Below are positions 1 through 7,494 of a stretch of DNA of 24,398 bases, piece after piece. Position 1 is the stretch's first letter. Each line of letters opens with the position of its first letter. The notes beneath the pieces are model-generated. The model was not told the origin of the DNA. It worked only from the letters and a program-made list of their open reading frames with translations, and did not search any database. The stretch lies in the NCBI GenBank assembly GCA_900756875.1, contig CAAELW010000011.1, positions 1 to 24,398 on the forward strand. Reading direction: 5' to 3'. The position numbers and the translations under genes are program-made. The DNA comes from Pasteurellaceae bacterium. Its GTDB lineage: Bacteria; Pseudomonadota; Gammaproteobacteria; Enterobacterales; Pasteurellaceae.

Positions 1-3000
1 GTCAGAAGGTTTCAGTATTAGCACCAAAAGTTTATTTAGCGCCACGCAATGTTAAAGTGAATGGTGAGGGGGCGATTATTTCGGCGAATAAAGTCGTGAT
101 TAATGGTATTCAACAAGTTGAGAATAGCGGTACGATTTTAGGGAACGAAGGGGTTAGCATTAATGCAGAGAACATCACGAATGACAAAGGACGTGTACAG
201 GGTGATGTTGTACTCTTACAGGCAGAAAACACACTTAAAAATATTGGTGGCGTGATTGAAGGAAAAGATGCCATTCTTGCTCAAGCGAAAAAAGTTCAAA
301 TTGAGGGAAGTGTTTCTGAGACTCAAGATGATGGCAAATTCCACCAAAAAATAATTGGTAAAGCAGCAGAGATTAATCTCACTAATAAAGAGGGCGAGGT
401 ACAAATTTATGCTGATGAAGATATTACGGTAAAAGGCGCGAAAGCTAATATTGCTGGTGATGCGGTATTTAATGCGAAGGGCAAATTAGAGCTAGGTGCA
501 TTAGATACCCATAATAAAGAGCATTATGGTTCTGGTGACAAGTATTATCGTTTAGACCAAGAGATGCAGGTAGGCAATCAGCTGAATGTTGGCGGCAATG
601 TTAATTATATTGGTGGTGAGAAGGTGAGTATTGTTGGCAATGATTTACATGCTGATGGTAATACACTGATTGCTTCAAAAGGCGATATTGAAGTTAAAGA
701 AGGCCGTAATAAAGAACAGTTAAGCAGTGGTGTGAAAACTGTAGATAAGTCATTAATTAAAAAGGAAACTCGTATAATTAAACATGAGCATAACTACGAC
801 ACTAGCAAAGGTAGTGATGTAAGTGGTAAAGATGTTGTTATTTATTCACAAGATGCGAATGCAACCATTCAAGGATCTTCTGTTAATGCAAAAGATGGTT
901 TATTGGTGCAGGCTAAAAATATCAATGTAAAAGAAGCAGAAGATCACACTTATGCTGAAGATCATTACGAGAGAAAACGTTCTGGTTTAGTTGGAAGCGT
1001 TAAAGGTGGCGTGGCAAAATTTGGTTATGAGAAAAGCAAGTCTAATCTAGACACCAAATCCATAAGCTTAGAAGCAGCAGGTAGCCAATTAACAGGTGGT
1101 ACTACAACTTTAGCCGCTGAAAATGTCTTGACTGTGCGAGGTTCTGATTTAAACAGTCAGGAACAATCTGATCTACGTGCAAAACAAGTCAATCTTGAAG
1201 CTGCAAAAGAAGTGCATCATACCGAAGTACATCAATCGAGTAAAACAAGCGGTTTTGGTTTAAGCATGGTTTATGATCCAACTGTGAAAGCCGTAGATCA
1301 ATATAAACAACGCCAAAAACAAGGTGGTACAGAAACCGTTGTAGGGAAAATTAACTCTATTGCAGAAGCTGGCGCAGATGCAGTGGAGTTAATGAGTCGT
1401 GGTATTGTGCCGTATTTGGAACACAAACGCAGTAAATCAGATAAAACCACGATAGAAACAACCGCAAAAGTGACCGCAGTTAATGCTGGCGGACAACTGA
1501 ATGTGGTGGCGTCTGAAGGCGATATTCGCACACAAGGTACACAAATTGCAGCAGAGAAAGGTGCAACATTCCTAGCCTCAAATAATATTGAGTTAGGAAC
1601 GGCTGAGAACACTTATACTCAGCAGGCCAATACCTCAGATAAAGGATTTAGTTTAGGTGATGCGAATAAATACCTTTTTGGTGTACATACTCAACGTGAA
1701 AATGGCGATGCAACTCAAACACAAGAAGTATCAACCACTATTTCTGTAGGCGGTAATAACCAAATTGTGGCACAAAAAGGTGATATTCATGCTAAAGGTG
1801 CCAAAATTGTGTCTGAGGGTAAAAACCAATTATCTGCAGCGGGTAATGTTGTTTTAGATACAGCAGTTACCACACAAGAAACAACGCAGCAACGCAAAGG
1901 CCACGCAGTAGGTGAAGCTGTTATTTCAGATTCTGAACGTTTCTATGGTTATAACCGTACTCGTTTTAACCAAGATGGTAACTTTACTCACCATGAAAAA
2001 GCGCAATTAGCAAGCTTAGGTGATAAGGTAGAAGTATATGCGGGTAAAGATTATCGTCAAACCTCAGCAGAAATTTTATCAAAAGATAAAGCGTCCATTA
2101 ATGCACAAAATATTATTGTGGATTCAGCTTTTAATACTGATAAATATAAACAAAGTGAAAGCGATCTGAAATTTGGTCAATTTACTCGTGTGAAATCACC
2201 AATTATTGATTTAATCAATACTATTGAAAGCACTGTAAAAAATAAAAAAGCCTCAGATCGTGTACAAGCAGCAAATATCATGAGTGTTGCAGCACAAGCT
2301 TATAACTTGGCCTCTGCATTCCAAGGGCAAGGTGGTGCTTCTTATTTAATTCGTGTGGAATCAGGTACAGGGGTTGCTCATAGCCGTAAGAAAGAAGACA
2401 GCTATCAGCATACCAGCCAAGGCAACCTATTCAATGCGAAAGAAATTGAGTTTACTGCACGTGGTGATGGCAGCACAAATGCACAAGGTAATCCGCAGTT
2501 AGGGAATATTAATATCACCCATGCAGATATCACGTCTGTGGATGAAAAAGGTAACCGCTTAAAAGACAGTAGCGTAACCTTTAATGCCAATAACCTAACG
2601 ATTGATCCTGGTAAGAGCACGGTAGATCAACATGCTCGCTCACAAAGTGCAGGTGTCGAAGTTGGGATGGCGGCAACAATTGGTGCGCAAACCGGTATTG
2701 GTATTTATGCGCGTGTAGGTGGTTCAAGCAGTAAAACCAATGTAGAAGGGGTGAACTATACAAATAGTCATCTTAATACTGAAACCTTGAATATCAATAC
2801 TCAAGGTGATACTACATTAACGGGTACGACAGCCAAAGCTAAAACAATCAATGCTAACGTAGGTGGAAATCTCAATATTGCGAGTGTGCAAGATGAAAAC
2901 AAATTTGAGACAAAATCAAGCGGCGGTGGTATTGAGGCTGAAATTGGTTTCGGAAATGACTGGCATGTAAGTGGTTATGGTAATTCTGAAAAAGGGAAAT

Positions 3001-6000
3001 CAAGCTATAAACAGGTGAAAGAGCAAGCCGGATTATTTGCTGAAGAAGGCGGATATCATGTGAATGCGAAGAATGTTCACTTAAAAGGGGCAGCGATTAC
3101 CAGTACGAATCCGGCTAATAGTGAATTAACAACCAATAAGCTGACGTTTGAAGATATTCAAAATGAAAGTCACAGTGATGCCATGAGTATGTCATTTAGT
3201 GCAAGCTATAGCAAAGGTGGTAGTGCCCCAAAAGATAATTCATCTACAGGCAGTTCACCATTCAGCCAAATTGGCTCGAAAATGAAGGATAGCTTTTCAT
3301 CGAATGGCCCAACATCATCGTCAACAAGCTTTGGTGGTGGCTTACCAATGAATGAATCTGATTCTGATAACTCGGTGACTCGTGCAACCTTAACTGAAGG
3401 CAAGATTACCTTAAATAAAGATACCGCACCGATGCAAACTACAGCTCAGGCTTTGGGTATTAATACAGATATTAATCAAGCTAACGGTGAAGTTGATAAA
3501 CCAAAAGATGTCAATCAAATCTTAAGCGAACAACGCCAAATTTCAGCCGCTGCAGGGAATATTAAAAGTGCGGTTAATACATACATGGAAAACCAACAGA
3601 AAGCTGTAATAAAAGAAATGATGGAGTTGCAAGCAGAAAGAGATGTATTGGTTAAACGTAATGATAAAGCAGCATTAGAGAAAGTTGATGAACAATTAGG
3701 AATGCTACTTAAAGAATCTGAAGAATGGGGTAATGAAGGTAAGTATCGTCGTGCTTTGGATGCAATTACATCAGCTGGCATAGCTGCATTAAGTGGACAA
3801 TCAGCACAGGGTATTGCTGTGACTGCTGCTTCACCTTACGTGAACCAAAAAATTAAAAATGCAACAACAGATGAACAGACAGGTAAAGTGAATAAAGTCA
3901 CTAACATTGCGGCGCATGCTCTGTGGGGGGCTGTAGAAGGAAATGCTCTTGGCGGAAGTGGTACGGCTGGTGCTTTATCTGCTGCTGGTGCTGAGTTAGT
4001 GGCACCACAGATTGCTAAAATACTGTATGACAAAACTCCAAATGAGTTAAGTGCATCAGAAAAACAACGTGTTATTGCATTAAGTGGTGTTGTTGGAAAG
4101 GCTATAGGAGGTATTACATCTGCGGCTAAAGGAGATGGCACCTACACGGTTTCAAAAAATAGTGATATAGGTGGAGATATTGCCAAAAATGCTGTGGAGA
4201 ATAATGCGATCTTTAAGCCGAGAGGAGAGAATTATTTATTTCGATTACAACAAATTAAAAAATACCCAGAGGCTAAAAACCGTTTACTTCAAGAAATGGG
4301 GGCAGAAAGTGTTAGAAATAATGGTGCTATTAGAAGTGCTTGTGAAGTAAATGTTGCACAATGTCGACAATATATTCAGATGCTGAAAGAAGCAAGAAAT
4401 TACTATATTGAAGAACAAACTAAACATCCAGAATGGACTTATTCTGAAGAAGGTAAGATGTTACAAACACTACGAGAGTGGGCTGAATATGATCTTAAAA
4501 TGGCACAAGGTATCTTGGCTGAAAAAATGAAAACTGAAAAAACATCTTCAGGAGTGAAAGTTGAAGGGGAAATATATAATACTAAAAATCCTGAACGTAA
4601 TAAATATGCTCGTTTTAGCGTTCCTCAGGGTACTGATATTGGTGGTTCGCACTTAGTTGGTTATCCATCAGCAGATCGTAACCATAAAGAGTATATGAAC
4701 GAGTTTGAGTACTATAAAAGATGGGTAAAAGACGGCATTATTTCACCAGAGAATGTTCCTTCCAGTGTATTTAAAAATTTGGCTAATGAAGGAAGAGCCC
4801 ATACAGATAAAAAAACAGGAAAGGTAACGAAGAACCCTGATGCTGACTTCTTTTATCGTTTGCTGGTAGAAGAAGCTAAAAGTGGTAATGTGATCAGCAA
4901 TAAGGAGTATTTGAATAACATACCTAATAAAGTTTCAGGAATAAATAAAGCTGTCTCAAGTGAGTTTACAGTTGATCAATATAACGTAGCTTATAAATTT
5001 GCTAAATTTGGATTAGGTCCACTTTCTAAGTCTGAGATAAAAACTCTGCATAGTTTGATGGGTAGTTATAGCGCGCACCGTGGCTCACTAGGTGATAAAG
5101 TAGTGTCAAGTAACCAAGCAATGCAATATGGTTTGCTAAAAATAGGTTTAGAGAAACATGGATTAAATAGTAAGTTTTCAGATAGTGAGCGTAATAAGCT
5201 AGTAAATGAGATGAAGCATGCTTATGACATTATCAAAATACCAGATCAAGAGGTTGCTAAAAATAGAAAAACGCTTGATAACCAAGATAAAATAAGAGGT
5301 TCGATATTGGCTAGCACAGGTTATATGACCTGTAAGCATTCAGGAGGATCAGAAAAGACATGTAATACAGCGATAGGTGTGGGGGCTCTAGTTGGAGATA
5401 TGGTAGAAGGGATTGGTAATGTTATGGGGGCGAGATTTGATATGAAAAATATTGCACCAGAACAGCAATTGCACCCTTATACTCCAGAGTCTAATCTGAA
5501 TCCTAAAAAGGGAAGTAATAATGCCGCATCTAGTAGCAAAGCTAGTACTCAAAGTTATAATTCGGGGTTAAAAAATGTTGTAGATAGTATTAGTAATTTT
5601 CTGAGCCCTTCTAGAAGAGCAGATGCTAAAGCTAATGCTGAAGAACAAGCTCGAAAAATTATGGAGAATAATTTTTATAGAGATCAAGAAGGTTTTGGTG
5701 TAGGTACTCATGAGTATCGAAAACTTAATCCTAAAGAGGGAAGCAATAGTAATGTATCTGCTCGTAGTGAGACTAGTGTTAAAAATTCTAGTGCTGAAGC
5801 AAATAAAGGCAATCACGAATGGAAGCAAGGTACTCTTGCTGGAGAAAACTATAAAAAGATAGTGAATAAAGTGCCAGGGGTTGTGTTAGGCAGTTATGAT
5901 GCAACTACCGGCCCAGGACCAGTAAAAGATTTAGATAAGAGAAAATCTTTTTCAGGTGCGAGATACTCAACTATTAAATTAACTGAAGATATTGTAGCTT

Positions 6001-6308
6001 ATAGAGCTTGGACTCCTGGTCAGTCTTATGAATTTGGAGCATATTGGGCATTAGAGAAACCAAGAGGCTCTTTACAAACTACAATTGACTCGGCAATAAT
6101 ACCTGAATGGGGATTTCTCCCAAATAAAGTTCATATTGCTCAGGCTAATCAATATACTGAAATAGTTATTCCTGCTGGAACAATTATTAATATTGGTGAA
6201 GTTGGTTCTCAATCTCAGCGAGGTCCTTATGTGGGGGCTAAAACTCAGTTATTGATTGAGGGGGGAGCAAAGCCTGAGTGGGTCGTCGGAAGAGGTAAAT
6301 TACAATAG
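1..6308 (+). CDS. cdiA: CdiA-type filamentous hemagglutinin / CDI toxin, 5' end outside the window
   Basis: Large two-partner-secreted surface protein that would be exported by a CdiB-type outer-membrane transporter and deliver a C-terminal toxin into neighbouring cells on contact (family knowledge). The frame is open from position 3 with no stop before the GTG at 57, so the true start lies upstream; residue numbers here count from the codon at 57 (2083 residues to the stop). Residues 1 to about 1100 are hemagglutinin-type beta-helix repeats, rich in Gly, Asn and Thr, with recurring motifs such as 'GGNLNIAS', 'GGQLNVVAS' and 'KGDIEVKEG'. Residues about 1150-1235 are polar and helical. Residues about 1240-1383 form a Gly/Ala-rich pretoxin region ending in VENN at 1380-1383. 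About 700 residues follow, against the roughly 200-300 usual for a CdiA tail. cdiB would be expected upstream, outside the window. No cdiI is found downstream. CDI assignment is firm by architecture; the toxin activity is not established. Confidence 0.88.
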   Translation, partial: QKVSVLAPKVYLAPRNVKVNGEGAIISANKVVINGIQQVENSGTILGNEGVSINAENITNDKGRVQGDVVLLQAENTLKNIGGVIEGKDAILAQAKKVQIEGSVSETQDDGKFHQKIIGKAAEINLTNKEGEVQIYADEDITVKGAKANIAGDAVFNAKGKLELGALDTHNKEHYGSGDKYYRLDQEMQVGNQLNVGGNVNYIGGEKVSIVGNDLHADGNTLIASKGDIEVKEGRNKEQLSSGVKTVDKSLIKKETRIIKHEHNYDTSKGSDVSGKDVVIYSQDANATIQGSSVNAKDGLLVQAKNINVKEAEDHTYAEDHYERKRSGLVGSVKGGVAKFGYEKSKSNLDTKSISLEAAGSQLTGGTTTLAAENVLTVRGSDLNSQEQSDLRAKQVNLEAAKEVHHTEVHQSSKTSGFGLSMVYDPTVKAVDQYKQRQKQGGTETVVGKINSIAEAGADAVELMSRGIVPYLEHKRSKSDKTTIETTAKVTAVNAGGQLNVVASEGDIRTQGTQIAAEKGATFLASNNIELGTAENTYTQQANTSDKGFSLGDANKYLFGVHTQRENGDATQTQEVSTTISVGGNNQIVAQKGDIHAKGAKIVSEGKNQLSAAGNVVLDTAVTTQETTQQRKGHAVGEAVISDSERFYGYNRTRFNQDGNFTHHEKAQLASLGDKVEVYAGKDYRQTSAEILSKDKASINAQNIIVDSAFNTDKYKQSESDLKFGQFTRVKSPIIDLINTIESTVKNKKASDRVQAANIMSVAAQAYNLASAFQGQGGASYLIRVESGTGVAHSRKKEDSYQHTSQGNLFNAKEIEFTARGDGSTNAQGNPQLGNINITHADITSVDEKGNRLKDSSVTFNANNLTIDPGKSTVDQHARSQSAGVEVGMAATIGAQTGIGIYARVGGSSSKTNVEGVNYTNSHLNTETLNINTQGDTTLTGTTAKAKTINANVGGNLNIASVQDENKFETKSSGGGIEAEIGFGNDWHVSGYGNSEKGKSSYKQVKEQAGLFAEEGGYHVNAKNVHLKGAAITSTNPANSELTTNKLTFEDIQNESHSDAMSMSFSASYSKGGSAPKDNSSTGSSPFSQIGSKMKDSFSSNGPTSSSTSFGGGLPMNESDSDNSVTRATLTEGKITLNKDTAPMQTTAQALGINTDINQANGEVDKPKDVNQILSEQRQISAAAGNIKSAVNTYMENQQKAVIKEMMELQAERDVLVKRNDKAALEKVDEQLGMLLKESEEWGNEGKYRRALDAITSAGIAALSGQSAQGIAVTAASPYVNQKIKNATTDEQTGKVNKVTNIAAHALWGAVEGNALGGSGTAGALSAAGAELVAPQIAKILYDKTPNELSASEKQRVIALSGVVGKAIGGITSAAKGDGTYTVSKNSDIGGDIAKNAVENNAIFKPRGENYLFRLQQIKKYPEAKNRLLQEMGAESVRNNGAIRSACEVNVAQCRQYIQMLKEARNYYIEEQTKHPEWTYSEEGKMLQTLREWAEYDLKMAQGILAEKMKTEKTSSGVKVEGEIYNTKNPERNKYARFSVPQGTDIGGSHLVGYPSADRNHKEYMNEFEYYKRWVKDGIISPENVPSSVFKNLANEGRAHTDKKTGKVTKNPDADFFYRLLVEEAKSGNVISNKEYLNNIPNKVSGINKAVSSEFTVDQYNVAYKFAKFGLGPLSKSEIKTLHSLMGSYSAHRGSLGDKVVSSNQAMQYGLLKIGLEKHGLNSKFSDSERNKLVNEMKHAYDIIKIPDQEVAKNRKTLDNQDKIRGSILASTGYMTCKHSGGSEKTCNTAIGVGALVGDMVEGIGNVMGARFDMKNIAPEQQLHPYTPESNLNPKKGSNNAASSSKASTQSYNSGLKNVVDSISNFLSPSRRADAKANAEEQARKIMENNFYRDQEGFGVGTHEYRKLNPKEGSNSNVSARSETSVKNSSAEANKGNHEWKQGTLAGENYKKIVNKVPGVVLGSYDATTGPGPVKDLDKRKSFSGARYSTIKLTEDIVAYRAWTPGQSYEFGAYWALEKPRGSLQTTIDSAIIPEWGFLPNKVHIAQANQYTEIVIPAGTIINIGEVGSQSQRGPYVGAKTQLLIEGGAKPEWVVGRGKLQ
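3576..3584 (+). repeat. DNA uptake signal inside cdiA
   Basis: AAGTGCGGT followed by TAATAC. It is the only exact copy within the 6.3 kb of cdiA, upstream of the VENN boundary. Confidence 0.85.
3748..4205 (+). other. Pretoxin (PT-VENN) region of CdiA with VENN motif
   Basis: Residues about 1231-1383 of the CdiA frame are a Gly/Ala-rich segment that includes 'ALSGQSAQGIAV', 'IAAHALWGAVEG' and 'GGDIAKNAVENN'. The VENN codons are at 4194-4205. In CdiA proteins this segment separates the conserved stick from the interchangeable toxin tail (family knowledge). The motif is intact and in frame. Confidence 0.88.
5496..5549 (+). repeat. Duplicated linker in the CdiA tail, copy 1
   Basis: Codons reading 'LNPKKGSNNAASSSKAS' begin at 5496. 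The segment matches a second copy beginning at 5724, exactly 228 bases (76 codons) later, which reads 'LNPKEGSNSNVSARSETS'. The first 36 bases agree at most positions. Both copies are Ser/Asn-rich and look like flexible interdomain linkers. Confidence 0.6.
5724..5777 (+). repeat. Duplicated linker in the CdiA tail, copy 2
   Basis: This copy reads 'LNPKEGSNSNVSARSETS' and lies just before the C-terminal domain. The segment between the copies is helical and charged ('RADAKANAEEQARKIM'). A duplicated linker flanking a short module suggests an insertion or tail replacement by recombination (inference). Confidence 0.6.
5808..6308 (+). other. Candidate C-terminal toxin domain of CdiA, NAD-targeting (TNT/ADP-ribosyltransferase-like) by pattern
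   Basis: The last roughly 165 residues form a compact domain after the second Ser/Asn-rich linker. Landmarks in order are 'YRAW' (Arg at residue 1983), 'GAYW', 'LQTTIDSAIIPEWG', 'VIPAGTIINIGEVGSQ' and 'GAKTQLLI' (Gln at residue 2064). The order of an early Tyr-Arg, a Leu-Gln-x-x-Ile-Asp helix, a 'P-x-G-T' strand and a late Gln in a Gly-containing loop resembles the NAD glycohydrolase TNT and related ADP-ribosyltransferase-fold toxins (recalled family pattern, no alignment run). It could instead be an unrelated toxin fold. Activity is inference only. Confidence 0.42.
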
Positions 6309-6319
6309 TAATAGAGGAA

Positions 6320-6385
6320 ATGCTGGATTTAGAAAAAAATATTAGCAATAACTTAATTTTTTCTATCTTTCTAGTATTCTTCTAA
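6320..6385 (+). other. 21-codon mini-ORF where an immunity gene would be expected
   Basis: An ATG 12 bases after the cdiA stop opens a 21-residue frame that begins 'MLDLEKNISNN' and runs into a hydrophobic end before TAA. GAGG sits only two bases before the ATG, which is too close for a good ribosome site. It may be a remnant of a cdiI immunity gene or simply chance. It is too short to assign. Confidence 0.15.
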
Positions 6386-6392
6386 ATTTTAG

Positions 6393-6440
6393 AAAGTGCG
6401 GTTAAAAATTTTTATGTTTTTAACCGCACTTTATTTTCAG
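6393..6440 (+). terminator. Terminator built from two inverted uptake signals, after cdiA
   Basis: A perfect 16-bp stem pairs 6393-6408 with 6417-6432, with an 8-base loop, and is followed by TTATTTT-like sequence. Each arm contains one copy of the 9-bp uptake signal (6394-6402 and 6423-6431). It is likely to end cdiA transcription and insulate corC. Confidence 0.85.
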
Positions 6441-6523
6441 CCATTTAGCTTAAGTTTTTTGCGATTTTTGTCAAAATATGCTACTTTTTACGCAGTCAAT
6501 CCAACAGTAACACATTTAATTTT

Positions 6524-7420
6524 ATGAACGAAGAACATTCGAGTAATCAAACTGAAACAACTAAAAAGTCTTTTTTCCAATCACTTATTGGCCGCTTTTT
6601 CCAAGGTGAGCTGAAAAACCGTGAAGAACTCGTGGAAGTGATTCGCGATTCAGAACAAAATGATTTAATCGATCAAAACACCCGCGAGATGATTGAAGGG
6701 GTAATGGAAATCGCCGAGCTTCGAGTGCGCGATATCATGATTCCACGCTCGCAAATCGTATTTATTGAATCGAATCAAGATCTCGATGCCTGCTTGAATA
6801 CCATTATTGAATCCGCTCACTCTCGTTTTCCTGTAATTGCAGATACGGATGACCGCGATAATATTGAAGGTATTTTGCACGCAAAAGATTTGCTTAAATT
6901 TTTACGTGAAGATGCGGAAGAGTTCGAACTTTCCAAGTTGTTACGTCCAGTCGTGATTGTGCCGGAAAGTAAACGTGTTGATCGTATGTTAAAAGATTTC
7001 CGTTCTGAGCGTTTCCACATGGCGATTGTCGTGGACGAGTTTGGTGCGGTATCTGGTTTGGTGACCATCGAAGATATTCTCGAACAAATTGTCGGTGATA
7101 TTGAAGATGAATTTGATGAGGAAGATGTCGCAGATATTCGTCAGCTTTCTCGTCACACTTATGCGGTACGTGCGTTAACGGATATTGATGATTTTAATGC
7201 GCAATTTAATACGCATTTCGATGATGAAGAAGTGGATACCATTGGCGGTTTAATCATGCAAGCCTTTGGGTATTTGCCTAAACGAGGTGAAGGAATCACC
7301 TTAGAAAATATCCAGTTTAAAGTGACTTCTGCCGATAGTCGCCGTTTAATTCAGGTACGTGTAACCGTGCCAGATGAGCATTTGACGGATATGGAAGGCG
7401 TGGAAGAGCAAGCTGAGTAA
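6524..7420 (+). CDS. corC: CorC/YbeX family CBS-domain protein
   Basis: The 298-residue protein matches E. coli CorC/YbeX (292 residues). That family was first linked to Mg/Co efflux through CorA and more recently to ribosome and RNA metabolism (family knowledge). A polar N-terminus ('[17 protein letters not shown]') leads to the family signature '[14 protein letters not shown]' around residues 70-83. A CBS pair follows ('SRFPVI', '[12 protein letters not shown]', '[33 protein letters not shown]'), then the C-terminal CorC/HlyC transporter-associated domain ('[21 protein letters not shown]'). There is no membrane segment, so it is cytoplasmic. The start is the ATG at 6524, with no clear Shine-Dalgarno sequence before it. 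lnt follows, as in the ybeZ-ybeY-ybeX-lnt group of other gammaproteobacteria, though ybeZ and ybeY are absent here. Confidence 0.92.
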   Translation: MNEEHSSNQTETTKKSFFQSLIGRFFQGELKNREELVEVIRDSEQNDLIDQNTREMIEGVMEIAELRVRDIMIPRSQIVFIESNQDLDACLNTIIESAHSRFPVIADTDDRDNIEGILHAKDLLKFLREDAEEFELSKLLRPVVIVPESKRVDRMLKDFRSERFHMAIVVDEFGAVSGLVTIEDILEQIVGDIEDEFDEEDVADIRQLSRHTYAVRALTDIDDFNAQFNTHFDDEEVDTIGGLIMQAFGYLPKRGEGITLENIQFKVTSADSRRLIQVRVTVPDEHLTDMEGVEEQAE

Positions 7421-7446
7421 GTTACTCAGTTTGACCGTATTCTTAG

Positions 7447-7480
7447 CCCCCTCTTTGCTAAAGAGGGGGAATGTTTTTTT
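7447..7480 (+). terminator. Terminator-like hairpin between corC and lnt (CCCCTCTT dyad, copy 1)
   Basis: A perfect 10-bp stem pairs CCCCCTCTTT (7447-7456) with AAAGAGGGGG (7460-7469) around the loop GCT. Seven T residues follow at 7474-7480. It should at least partly stop transcription from corC. A very similar dyad lies between thrB and thrC at 18259-18280. Confidence 0.75.
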
Positions 7481-7494
7481 GTAGTATGGATAAA

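Noticed and set aside
57..59. GTG at 57 as the start of the large hemagglutinin gene
   Set aside because: The same frame is open from position 3 without a stop and reads as ordinary repeat-region sequence, and there is no signal peptide or secretion domain. The gene begins before the window.
3515..3781. Minus-strand open frame inside cdiA, like several others there
   Set aside because: It is antisense to a well-formed coding frame, low in complexity and without a ribosome site or family resemblance.
6459..6496. Promoter for corC
   Set aside because: TTGCGA and TTGTCA occur, but no -10-like hexamer lies at a usable distance, so no pair could be supported.
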